Source: an uncultured Oscillospiraceae bacterium (lineage in GTDB: Bacteria > Bacillota > Clostridia > Oscillospirales > Oscillospiraceae). From it: a stretch of 64,000 bases of DNA. Positions 9,065 through 16,628 of the stretch are shown here, in pieces. The notes beneath the pieces were generated by a model. It searched no databases and was not told the DNA's origin. It was given only the letters and a program-made list of their open reading frames with translations. The stretch spans positions 79,752 through 143,751 of the forward strand of contig CAJULJ010000001.1 in NCBI GenBank assembly GCA_910587395.1, given 5' to 3'. Each line of letters begins with the position of its first letter. The first letter of the stretch is position 1. The translations under genes were made by a program, and so were the position numbers.

Positions 9065-9487
9065 ATGGGGGATAAAGGGAATCGTTTCTTTGGGCACCTG
9101 GAATCCCCGGTTCAGCTCCTTGGGGATAACCCCCACATAGGACCCCTTGGCCACCAGAACGGGTGGCTCGAGGATATTGCACGCGCTGCTCTATCCGCTT
9201 TTGTCCGCCAGCTCACATACCTTGTAGACCTCTGCCTCCCAATCGAAGGAGGTATTGCCCCAGCGGCTGACCCAGGTTTTAACCTCCAGGTAATCGCCCA
9301 GGTAGACGGGAACATATTGCTCCACGTGCTTCCAGCAGGCCAGCAGCCCCTCGTCACCGCCTACCATAATGGGCAGCTCTGTGCCGGCGTCGTCCATCAG
9401 CTCAATAATCCGGGCTCCGGCCACCAGATTTCCTGCGTAATGGGTGTCGTTGACCCCCATCCGCAGCCGCATCGTCCCACGTTCCAT
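9065..9487 (-). pseudogene. Hotdog-fold 3-aminobutyryl-CoA ammonia-lyase-like gene with internal stop
   Basis: The minus-strand frame starts MERGTMRLRMGVNDTHYAG and continues 'LVAGARIIELMDD', 'GGDEGLLACWKHVEQYVPV', resembling Kal-type hotdog lyases of lysine fermentation. A TAG stop at 9191-9193 interrupts it after residue 98. Beyond it the same frame continues with protein-like sequence ('NILEPPVLVAKGSYVGVIP', then 'KELNRGFQVPKETIPFIP') until it meets the CoA-transferase remnant. Either a nonsense mutation or a truncated residual protein is present. The Kal assignment rests on motif resemblance and is moderate. Confidence 0.65.
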
Positions 9488-9510
9488 CAGTTAAACATCC
9501 TTTCTGTTTT

Positions 9511-10069
9511 TTAATTTGCAAATTTGAGCGCAAAGGCCGCCAGGGCTTTTACGCCCTCCTTTAAGCCCCGTTCGTTTACCGTCATTTTGGCGCTTTGCAG
9601 GCCGGGCACGGAGGAGCCGTCGGCTGGAGCTTCCTCCGGCGCGGTGCTGATCGACCCCATAATGCCGGGGGCGAGCTCCTGGAAAAATGCGTAATCATCC
9701 AGCACATTGTACACGTCCAGGACCACCACCCGATCCTCCCCCAGGGTTTCGCAAAGGCGGGGCACCATCTTTTCAATGAGCGCAGGGTCGTTGTTGTTTG
9801 CCGGGGTCCAGTTGTATGTGATCTTTGCCGTGCAGCCGCCCGCCTGGGCGATTCCGTTGATGGTGTCGCAGACCCGGCCCCACAGGTAGTCCTTCCGGGT
9901 GATGTCGGTGAAGCGCAGAGCTCCCTCGAACACCGCCGTGTCGGGGATGACATTGAATTTGTTCCCGGCCTGGAACATTCCGATGGAGAAGGAGGCATGG
10001 TTTTCATATGGGTTGACGTTGCGGCTGATCGCAGCTCTTTCGCATCCACATCCAGAAGCTGAGGAGGGG
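9511..10069 (-). pseudogene. M20-family peptidase/amidohydrolase remnant (C-terminal part)
   Basis: The last ~165 codons of a 382-codon chimeric ORF match the dimerisation and C-terminal domain of M20 amidohydrolases ('SFSIGMFQAGNKFNVIPDTA', 'VFEGALRFTD'). Upstream, native sequence appears to lie in another frame ('PPQLLDVDAKEL'), so a ~2-nt frameshift near 10030 precedes 'ISRNVNPYENHA'. The N-terminal metal-binding half is absent. It lies directly upstream of the lyase pseudogene (24 bp apart), so these were probably one operon. Confidence 0.75.
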
Positions 10070-10659
10070 AGGCCATGGGAAGGCCATTGCTCCGGGGTAA
10101 TAGTGATGCCATGCCGCCCGCACCACTCCGTCTTATCCTGGACGCAGTTTTCCAAGCAGCGCATCACAGACATTTCATCGCACGACTCCCCCACCCACAC
10201 CCCGGCAATGAGCTGGGTGGCGCTGTCCACAGCCAGGTAGATGTAGGGCCGGAAAGGGGCGCCGCTGTCGGAGAGCAGATAAATGTCAGCTTCTGTGGCG
10301 TCCATTTGGAAGCTGCCGGAGGATTTCCGCCATACGGAAGCTGTGCCGAAGGCGGGCTGGCAGTTGCGCTGGTAGTGGCTCAACCCGTCCCTGGCGATGA
10401 TTTTTCTGGGTGATTTATGGTAATTTCGTGAATAAAAATAGGCTCGAAAGCTGCAAAATGTGGGGCGGGTGGGGGCAAGCTGACCCTGATGGTCTATGTA
10501 GCGTTGGAGCAGCATCATCTCATAGGCACCCCGCAGAGAGAGCTTTTTTGCTGAAAAATAGAATGTTTTGATGGCCCATTCGTAGTCAGGTTTGACGGAT
10601 GGAGCGCGGGCTTTTGGGGAGAGAAGCTGTTCAGCCTTCGGCTTCTGTGTTTCTAACAT
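10070..10659 (-). mobile_element. Tn7/TnsB-like (Mu-type DDE) transposase remnant
   Basis: The first ~195 codons of the chimeric ORF contain 'QMDATEADIYLLSD', 'RPYIYLAVDSATQLIAGVWV' and 'GITITPEQWPSHGLP'. These mirror the start of the retroviral-integrase-like core of TnsB-family transposases (first catalytic Asp in 'DATEAD'). The sequence stops before the second Asp and the Glu of the DDE triad, so it is inactive. The reading frame then runs on into the M20 remnant. An upstream cluster of short repeats at 10724-10839 looks like the transposon end. Confidence 0.72.
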
Positions 10660-10723
10660 AAAATTTCACACACTTTCTTTTCTGATATCTACCTCCTTTT
10701 GAATGTGATGGGATAAATGGAGC

Positions 10724-10839
10724 GGAGATTTTGCGGGTGGAATGTGAATGAATTATGAATAGGTGGAGATTTTGCGAGAAATTTACAGCAACTGGAAATT
10801 TTAGTATCGAAATCTCGAAATAATTACCCGCAAAATCTC
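10724..10839. repeat. Transposon-end-like repeat cluster
   Basis: Three copies of a 15-bp motif lie beside the transposase start. They are GGAGATTTTGCGGGT at 10724-10738, GGAGATTTTGCGAGA at 10765-10779, and the inverted ACCCGCAAAATCTCG at 10826-10840. A fourth, weaker inverted copy lies near 10809-10820. Arrays of such sites are bound by TnsB-type transposases at transposon ends. The TTGACG repeat around 10872-10884 may mark the outer end. Confidence 0.6.
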
Positions 10840-10859
10840 GGAAAAATTGCAATTAAAGC

Positions 10860-11340
10860 GAGCTACTATGTTGACGTTTGACGAAAAACGCACACATTGT
10901 CCGGATTATTTTGACCTCGTTTTCTCCCCAGGCGAGTCTCCCGCCACCCCCTCATGTCCTCCCCTCCGGGGTGAGCGTCCAGTTGAGAGTGTAGCTCAGT
11001 AATTTGGTGAAAATCGTGCTTGTTTTCTCAAAAACAGGCCGGGATTACCAGCCGCCCGCGCCGGTTTTGTGAGGGATTTTTATGGGGATGGCGTGGGGAG
11101 TGCAGCACAAGAAGTTGAGAGAGGAGAAGGGGAGAATTTGCAGGGGAAAACCTTGTTTTTCTGGATTTTTCAGCTATAGTTCTAACTGTTCCGATGCCCC
11201 CGAAGGAGAAAAAATGAGAGGATTGGCGGGGGCTTTGCCCGGGGGTGCGCACAAAAAAAGAGCCCAGGAAACGAATTCCTAGACCCCTTTTGCGGGTGCT
11301 ATTTGAGTGAAAACATGTTCAAGATTGGAATGACGAGAAC
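10860..11340. other. Non-coding stretch without identified gene
   Basis: About 480 bp between the transposon-end repeats and the blaI promoter. Short ORFs here lack ribosome binding sites or protein-like composition. A GTAGCTCAGT string near 10990 is tRNA-like but no cloverleaf can be built. Confidence 0.4.
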
Positions 11341-11358
11341 AAATATTTTGAAAACCCC

Positions 11359-11414
11359 TTGACACCGGATGACTATTGTAGTAGTATCTTTTTAGGGTTA
11401 CTATTGCAATAGTC
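11359..11414 (+). promoter_or_regulatory. blaI promoter with BlaI-type operators
   Basis: TTGACA at 11359-11364, 17-bp spacer and TAGTAT at 11382-11387. Two related operators are embedded: ACTATTGTAGTAGT across the spacer and -10, and the perfect 14-bp palindrome ACTATTGCAATAGT at about 11400-11413. BlaI/MecI dimers bind such TAC/GTA dyads, so autorepression is expected. Confidence 0.8.
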
Positions 11415-11452
11415 ACTTTGCGCGTCCCGGCGCGCAGGAGGAGGTCACATCC

Positions 11453-11824
11453 ATGGAAAAGCTGTTTGATTCGGAGCTGAAGGTGATGGAGCCCTTGTGG
11501 GAGGACGGTCCCCAGACGGCGGGGGCGCTGGCCAAAAAGCTGGCGGACGCCTGCGGCTGGAACCGCAACACCACCTACACCGTCATCAAAAAGCTCATCG
11601 ACAAAGAGGCCGTGGCCCGGTCCGACCCGGGCTTCGTCTGCACCCCGCTGGTCACCCGGGAGGAGGTCCAGCGGCTGGAGACAGACAGCCTCATCACCCG
11701 GCTGTTCGGCGGGTCCAAGACCCAATTTCTCTCCGCCTTCCTCAGCGAACGAGACCTGACCCCGGCGGAGGCCGCCCAGCTTCGGGAGCTCATCGACGTC
11801 ACTTTTTCTCGAGAGAAACATTAA
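11453..11824 (+). CDS. BlaI/MecI/CopY-family transcriptional repressor
   Basis: This 123-residue winged-helix protein begins 'LFDSELKVMEPLWEDGPQTA', typical of BlaI, with the recognition region 'NRNTTYTVIKKLIDKEAVAR'. The C-terminal dimerisation part is shorter than in classical BlaI. AGGAGGTCACATCC precedes the ATG. In the BlaI/BlaR1 scheme the M56 protein cleaves or triggers cleavage of this repressor. The final residues FSREKH are encoded inside a palindrome (CTTTTTCTCGAGAGAAA) resembling the dispersed repeat family, suggesting that insertion reshaped the C-terminus. Confidence 0.9.
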   Translation: MEKLFDSELKVMEPLWEDGPQTAGALAKKLADACGWNRNTTYTVIKKLIDKEAVARSDPGFVCTPLVTREEVQRLETDSLITRLFGGSKTQFLSAFLSERDLTPAEAAQLRELIDVTFSREKH

Positions 11825-11927
11825 CCAAAAAGAGCTTTGGTCCGCCACCTCCGCCGGCGGTCCCATCAAACTGCCGCACGACAGCGGGGCGCGATTTTAA
11901 TTCGGAAACAGTTATGAGGTGTGCTAT

Positions 11928-14465
11928 ATGACTCAACTACTCCAAAACGCCGCCTACGGCACGGCGCTTATCCTGGCCGTGGCCCTTCTGCGCGGGCTGT
12001 TGAAGGACCGGCTTGCCCCCGAGGCCCGGCTGGCTTTGTGGGCGGTGTGCCTGTTCCGCCTGCTCACCCCCGCCGCGCCGGAGAGCGCGCTGTCCCTGTG
12101 GGGGCTGTCCCGGCTTTTTGAACCCGAGCAGGTCCCCGCCGCGCCTTCCGCCTACCTGCCGTGGGACCATTTCGCCCCCGCCGCCGGCGGCACGCCCGCC
12201 CCTGCGGCTCCGGACCCCGGCCCGGTCATTTCCTGGGAAACGGCGCTGATTGGCCTCTGGCTGATGGCGGGCGCGGCGCTGGCAGTGCGGTACGCGCTGA
12301 GCTGGAAGCGCACCCGCCGCGCGGTGTCCTGCGCCATCCCCCTGGACTGCGGCGACGAGCGCTATGCGCCCCTGCCCAAATTTGCCCGCTTGCGGGAGGG
12401 CCCCATAGAGGGCGCGCCGCTGACCTTCGGCGTGGTGCGGCCCACGGTGGTGCTGTCCCCCGGCCTGGAGGGGGAGGAGCTGGACTGCGTTCTGGCCCAC
12501 GAGGGCGTCCACGCGGCCCGGCGGGACAATCTGTGGCACTATGTCATGGCGGCGGCCCTGGTGGTCCATTGGTGGAACCCGGCGGTGTGGCTCATGTCCC
12601 GGCTTTTGCGGCGGGACATCGAGCTGTCCTGCGACCGGGCGGCGGTGCGGCGCCTGGGCGCGGACCGGCGGGCGGATTATGCCAAAGCCCTCATCTCTCT
12701 GGCGACCCAGGAGTCGGGTCCCGACTTCTGCCAGACGTTCGGCCGGAAAGCGGCCGAGGAAAGGATATTGTCTATCATGAAATTCAAGAAAACCTCTGTG
12801 ATCGGGGTGATTTTTTCCCTGGCGCTGGTGCTGGCCGTCACCGCGGCCTTTGCCAGCGAGCCGAAGGAGCCGGACGATACTATTGTATTCCACGACCAGG
12901 CCTTCAACCGGACCAGCTTGTCCCAGGAAACCCTGGACTGGCTGGACTGGTATCTCACCTTGACCGAGGAGGAGCAGCTTGCCATCAGCTACGTGCCCAG
13001 TGAGCTGCGCGAGGACCGGGACGCCAGCACCCAGGACGCTTATAGCAGCGAAAAGGCAGGCAGCTCCACCCAAATGGCCAATTTGCCTGCCGAGGTGCTT
13101 GCGTACGCCCAGGATCTCTCCATTGGCATGCCCCGGGAAGAGGTGCGCGCCCTGCTGGGCGAGCCTTCCTTTTCTTCCTCCAGCCTTTTTAGCGACACCT
13201 ACGAACTCGATCCCGACACGCATAAACCCCAGCTTGGCATTTATTATGACGTGGACGGTACTGTGGCTCAGGTCAAATACTTCTCCGACGGGACTGACCC
13301 TGATGTCGCCGGCATTGACCTGACGCCCTATCTCTCCTCCTCTGCGTCCGCCTCCAAAATCATGGCGGTGGATCCGGACCGCGTGGATCTGAGCATGATG
13401 AAGGAGCTTCTAGCCAAAAAAGTGGCCGACGGCGAGATCACTCAGGCGGAGGCCGACCGGCGGCTGGCCGGCACCGAGGAGATACTGGAGCAGGCCCGCC
13501 AGGGCGAGCTGGAACTCGTTACGTATGCCGATGGGGATGGCGGCGAATTCTTCTACCCCGCCTCCGGTTCCGAAATCTACTTTCGGAGCGCAAACGGCAG
13601 CCTGATCCCCGTAGGCCCGGACGGCGTGTCAAGCTCCTATGTGCTCGACCCTAACCCCACCGGCTACCAAGTGGAGCTCCCCGCCCCCAGCGGGGATGGC
13701 GGCATCTTTGGTCAAAAGTACTATGACTACGGTTTCGCTGCCTCCGGCAACATTATCCGCACCTCTTCCGGGAGCTATGCGCTCTGCACGGCAAAGGACT
13801 GCAATGTGTCCTACGACCACTGCCACATCGACGGCAAGGTGGTGCGGGTGTACCAGGAGAACCCCGGCCTGCTGTGCGCCCAGCCGGACTGCACCAACGA
13901 GGAGCCCCACCAGCACGGCGGCGTACAGTACGCAGGCAAGGCTCCCGAGGCGTATGTGGTCCTTGACCCGGACATGGAACCCGCACCGTCCGGCGCTGTT
14001 CCTGACCCTACTCCGACAGGCCAGCCGGCGGCCGGCGGCCTAATACACCTTGTCCCCAGTGAAGCCACAGGCTGGAAGGATGGCTATATTCCCTCTGGCC
14101 TCCTGTGCCACCCCTCCTATCCCGGCACCGTTACCAACCCGGATGAGGCCGTAAAATATATGGAATGGCTGTCCACCCAGCCGGATACCTTGACTCAGCC
14201 TCTATACGACGCTGATTGGAACATTATTGGTGAATATCGCTCCGTCAACCGGTTCGCCCCTTCCAGCAGCTCCGCCTCTTACCCTGTGTGCATAGTGGAC
14301 GGCTGCGCCCTCACCGGACCCCATGAGCACGGCGGCACGACCTACTGCGGCGGCGCGGGCCACCACGGCAATACCTGTGACGGCAGCTGTATTTACTGCG
14401 CCCAGCAGGCGGCGGCCAACGGTACCTATTCCACCAGCGGCCACCACGGAAACGGCCATCACTAA
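11928..14465 (+). CDS. M56-family (BlaR1-like) membrane metalloprotease with Cys/His-repeat extracellular tail
   Basis: This 845-residue protein starts at ATG 11928 behind ATGAGG. Residues 1-310 form a BlaR1-type multi-helix region with the zinc-protease motif HEGVH at 191-195 and 'DIELSCDRAAVRRLG' about 40 residues on. A further helix near 285-308 leads to a long extracytoplasmic part. Around 395-420 'SIGMPREEVRALLG' resembles SmpA/OmlA-like sensor folds. The tail has three copies of CX4CX5HXH at C620-H633, C650-H663 and C788-H801, and a His/Gly/Cys-rich end. No penicillin-binding domain is visible, so beta-lactam sensing is unlikely; metal or redox sensing is a guess. It is co-transcribed with blaI. 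Confidence 0.85.
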   Translation: MTQLLQNAAYGTALILAVALLRGLLKDRLAPEARLALWAVCLFRLLTPAAPESALSLWGLSRLFEPEQVPAAPSAYLPWDHFAPAAGGTPAPAAPDPGPVISWETALIGLWLMAGAALAVRYALSWKRTRRAVSCAIPLDCGDERYAPLPKFARLREGPIEGAPLTFGVVRPTVVLSPGLEGEELDCVLAHEGVHAARRDNLWHYVMAAALVVHWWNPAVWLMSRLLRRDIELSCDRAAVRRLGADRRADYAKALISLATQESGPDFCQTFGRKAAEERILSIMKFKKTSVIGVIFSLALVLAVTAAFASEPKEPDDTIVFHDQAFNRTSLSQETLDWLDWYLTLTEEEQLAISYVPSELREDRDASTQDAYSSEKAGSSTQMANLPAEVLAYAQDLSIGMPREEVRALLGEPSFSSSSLFSDTYELDPDTHKPQLGIYYDVDGTVAQVKYFSDGTDPDVAGIDLTPYLSSSASASKIMAVDPDRVDLSMMKELLAKKVADGEITQAEADRRLAGTEEILEQARQGELELVTYADGDGGEFFYPASGSEIYFRSANGSLIPVGPDGVSSSYVLDPNPTGYQVELPAPSGDGGIFGQKYYDYGFAASGNIIRTSSGSYALCTAKDCNVSYDHCHIDGKVVRVYQENPGLLCAQPDCTNEEPHQHGGVQYAGKAPEAYVVLDPDMEPAPSGAVPDPTPTGQPAAGGLIHLVPSEATGWKDGYIPSGLLCHPSYPGTVTNPDEAVKYMEWLSTQPDTLTQPLYDADWNIIGEYRSVNRFAPSSSSASYPVCIVDGCALTGPHEHGGTTYCGGAGHHGNTCDGSCIYCAQQAAANGTYSTSGHHGNGHH

Positions 14466-14472
14466 GCAAACT

Positions 14473-14500
14473 GGCCCCCGGTTTACACCGGGGGCCTCTT
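14473..14500 (+). terminator. Terminator after the M56 gene
   Basis: GGCCCCCGGT pairs with ACCGGGGGCC across GTTTAC-type loop bases, followed by TCTTCC. Confidence 0.7.
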
Positions 14501-14528
14501 CCTGCCGGACTACATGCGCGTGGGCGGT

Positions 14529-14670
14529 TCGGAAAGCGAAGCGGGTCCTCCGAACGAGTGTCCGAGCCAGCTCCGGCGGTTGGGCGCACTTGTGCGCCGG
14601 GGTTCCGGCACAGATAAAGGGGGGACTGGCTCGGACCGAGAGAGCGGGGACCCGCTTTGCTCTCCGGCTC
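14529..14670. repeat. Large imperfect inverted repeat between convergent genes
   Basis: The left arm (about 14529-14572, containing AAGCGGGTCC and GTCCGAGCCAG) is mirrored by the right arm (about 14625-14670, CTGGCTCGGAC and GGACCCGCTTT). A smaller palindrome GGCGCACTTGTGCGCC lies between the arms. The right arm touches the ldh stop codon. It has no coding content. Confidence 0.65.
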
Positions 14671-15617
14671 TACGGCAAGTCCAGCGCGGAGATGACCTCC
14701 CGCAGCTGTTCGGCGGACCCCTGGAGGGCCTCTCGCTCGCTATCCGCCAGGGGAATCTCCAGGATCTGCTCCACCCCCCGCCGCCCCACAATGGAGGGGA
14801 TGGACAGCGCCAAATCCCTCAGCCCGTACTGCCCGCCCAGCACCACCGACACCGGCAGAATGGCCCGCTCATCCTTCATAATGCACTCCGCGATCCGAGC
14901 CACCGCCATGGCGATGCCGTAGTAGGTCGCCCCCTTGCGCTTGATGATCTCGTAGGCGCTGTCCCGCACGTCCTCATATATCCTTTCTCTTGCCTGCTCG
15001 TGGTCGGACCGGCCCCGCATCTCGCAGAAATCGTCCAGCGGAACCCCCGACACATTGGCCCCGCTCCATACGGCAAGCTCACTGTCCCCGTGCTCACCCA
15101 CGATGACCGCGTGGATGGAGCGGCTGTCCACGTTCAAGTGTTCCCCCAGCAAGTAGCGCAGGCGGGCGGAGTCCAGTACCGTGCCCGACCCCATCACCCG
15201 GTGGGCAGGGTAGCCGGATATGCGGAACGCGGCGTAGGTCAGCACATCCACGGGGTTGGACACGATGAGCAGGATGCCCTCAAAGGGCCGGGCGGTAATC
15301 TGAGGGATGATGGAGTTGAGAATATTCACGTTCTGGCCGATGAGCTCCAAACGGGTCTGGCCCGGCTTCTGGTTGGCTCCGGCGGTGACGACGATGAGGG
15401 CGCAGTCGGATAAATCGTCATAGCCCCCGGCATGCACGTCCATGGCGGCGATATAGGGCAGGCCGTGGCTCAGGTCCATGGCCTCGCCCACGGCCTTGTC
15501 CTGGTTGGCGTCGATGAGCACCAGCTCGCTGAACAGCCCCCGCTGGATCAGGCTGAAGGCGATGGAGGAACCTACGAAGCCGCAGCCGATGACGGCGGCC
15601 TTGCGGTGATTGAGCAT
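14670..15617 (-). CDS. ldh: L-lactate dehydrogenase
   Basis: This 315-residue protein is of the LDH/MDH family. It has the NAD motif 'VIGCGFVGSSIA' at residues 9-20 and Asp of 'LVLIDANQDKA'. The mobile loop 'GANQKPGQTRLEL' carries Gln at the specificity position, which favours pyruvate/lactate over malate. The active-site His is in 'IVGEHGDSELAVWS', and 'VSNPVDVLTY' is present. It reduces pyruvate to L-lactate and re-oxidises NADH. The ribosome binding site AAGGGG lies within an inverted repeat at 15623-15669. Usual length for the family. Confidence 0.93.
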   Translation of the reverse strand: MLNHRKAAVIGCGFVGSSIAFSLIQRGLFSELVLIDANQDKAVGEAMDLSHGLPYIAAMDVHAGGYDDLSDCALIVVTAGANQKPGQTRLELIGQNVNILNSIIPQITARPFEGILLIVSNPVDVLTYAAFRISGYPAHRVMGSGTVLDSARLRYLLGEHLNVDSRSIHAVIVGEHGDSELAVWSGANVSGVPLDDFCEMRGRSDHEQARERIYEDVRDSAYEIIKRKGATYYGIAMAVARIAECIMKDERAILPVSVVLGGQYGLRDLALSIPSIVGRRGVEQILEIPLADSEREALQGSAEQLREVISALDLP

Positions 15618-15622
15618 ATAAA

Positions 15623-15669
15623 AACCCCTTCCGTTTTTGGAGCTAGTCTGCCCAAAAAGCAGAGGGGTT
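15623..15669 (-). promoter_or_regulatory. Hairpin covering the ldh ribosome binding site
   Basis: Arms at 15623-15640 and 15652-15669 share AACCCCT(N4)TTTTTGG and its complement. On the ldh transcript the 3' arm contains the AAGGGG Shine-Dalgarno, so folding would hide it. Confidence 0.55.
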
Positions 15670-15676
15670 ATTTCAA

Positions 15677-15735
15677 TTGCCTCCGGCGGCCCGCTTTTTC
15701 TTTGTAAAGAAAAAGCGGGGCAAAAAGAAACTTTT
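15677..15735. repeat. 59-bp dispersed palindromic repeat, copy 1
   Basis: Identical over 59 bases to 27712-27770 and in the same orientation. Its core is the palindrome CCCGCTTTTTCTTT / AAAGAAAAAGCGGG, flanked by CCTCCGGCGG and GCAAAAAGAAACTTTT. Both copies lie just upstream of a minus-strand gene (ldh and an HD-domain gene). Confidence 0.9.
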
Positions 15736-15746
15736 ACACTGCGCTT

Positions 15747-15986
15747 CTACTCTAAATCATCCAGCTTTTTCCCGCAATAGGTGCAATATTGGGACACATC
15801 CCGACCCAGATGCCCGCCGCAATGAGGGCACCGCCACAAGGCCAGGTTGACGGCCACACCGGCCGCAGCAAAGGCCAACGTCAACCAGAGAAACACCATA
15901 GATTTTGTGACGCCAAACAGAATTATCATCAGCGCACAGGCCGCCGCAAGGGCATAAATCAGGTACTTTACTTTTTTAAGATTCAC
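15747..15986 (-). CDS. Small membrane protein with C-terminal zinc ribbon
   Basis: This protein of about 79 residues has two predicted membrane helices (near 7-27 and 32-52). A zinc-ribbon tail follows, with CPHCGG and CTYCGKK as the two metal-binding knuckles. Start: GTG at 15986 is 8 nt behind AGGAAGGAG; a GTG at 15995 is in frame but overlaps that site. It resembles small 'zinc-ribbon domain' membrane proteins of unknown role. A 3' neighbour is ldh, but the 59-bp repeat separates them. Confidence 0.75.
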   Translation of the reverse strand: MNLKKVKYLIYALAAACALMIILFGVTKSMVFLWLTLAFAAAGVAVNLALWRCPHCGGHLGRDVSQYCTYCGKKLDDLE

Positions 15987-16004
15987 TTTTCCCACTCCTT
16001 CCTA

Positions 16005-16033
16005 TTGCGTTTATCATACTCCACGTGTATAAT
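16005..16033 (+). promoter_or_regulatory. Promoter of the gene at 16140
   Basis: TTGCGT at 16005-16010, 17-bp spacer, TATAAT at 16028-16033. Confidence 0.65.
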
Positions 16034-16139
16034 ATAAATTAGCATATTCTGGAATTTTGAACATAGCATCCTCTTCCCGCCATTGTTCCTGACCGTCCGT
16101 ACAGTGGAAGCTTCCATTCAGCATGATAAGGAGGTTGAC

Positions 16140-16613
16140 ATGAATAAAAAGCTGAAAACAGGCATTGGAATCGGCATTTTTGCCGTGGTGCCCATCGTGG
16201 CCGCCCTTGTGTTTTTCCGTCATAAGCCCATGATTAAACCCGCAGATAATCCCCGCGTCGTGTCCATCGGCGTCATCGTTGGACAGGACGGAGAAACCTA
16301 TGACTACAATATCCCCGAAAGCGGAATATCCGATGAGCTGAATGATGCCCTGATCTCCTTATTCCTCAACACAGAAATGCGGAACAGACTTTTGCCCCGT
16401 CCGCAGTCTTATGATATCGCAAATGGTTCTGTATTTATCACGGTCAAAGTGTCGCTGGAGCATTCATCCATGCGTGTGAATCTCAGCAATGGCCCCGATT
16501 ACAGTTCCGCCCAGTTTGACACCCATTACCACATTGTCGATCACCAGGAATTGTATCAGAATGTTTATGGTTTGCTGTCCGACGTAATGACCGATTACGC
16601 CGTGAAGAGATAA
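16140..16613 (+). CDS. Membrane-anchored protein of unknown function
   Basis: This 157-residue protein has an N-terminal membrane helix ('GIGIGIFAVVPIVAALVFF') and a soluble part presumably outside the membrane. The soluble part contains 'VSIGVIVGQDGETYDYNIPE' and a C-terminal region with alternating beta-type residues. AAGGAGG followed by TTGAC precedes the ATG at 16140, which rejects the upstream TTG. I recognise no family. It is transcribed alone, divergently from the zinc-ribbon gene and convergently with rluD. Confidence 0.7.
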   Translation: MNKKLKTGIGIGIFAVVPIVAALVFFRHKPMIKPADNPRVVSIGVIVGQDGETYDYNIPESGISDELNDALISLFLNTEMRNRLLPRPQSYDIANGSVFITVKVSLEHSSMRVNLSNGPDYSSAQFDTHYHIVDHQELYQNVYGLLSDVMTDYAVKR

Positions 16614-16628
16614 CGGGCAGTTTTTCCA

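Noticed and set aside
10980..11050. tRNA-like string GTGTAGCTCAGTAATTTGG
   Set aside because: It resembles the D-arm of a tRNA, but no acceptor, anticodon or T-arm can be paired around it.
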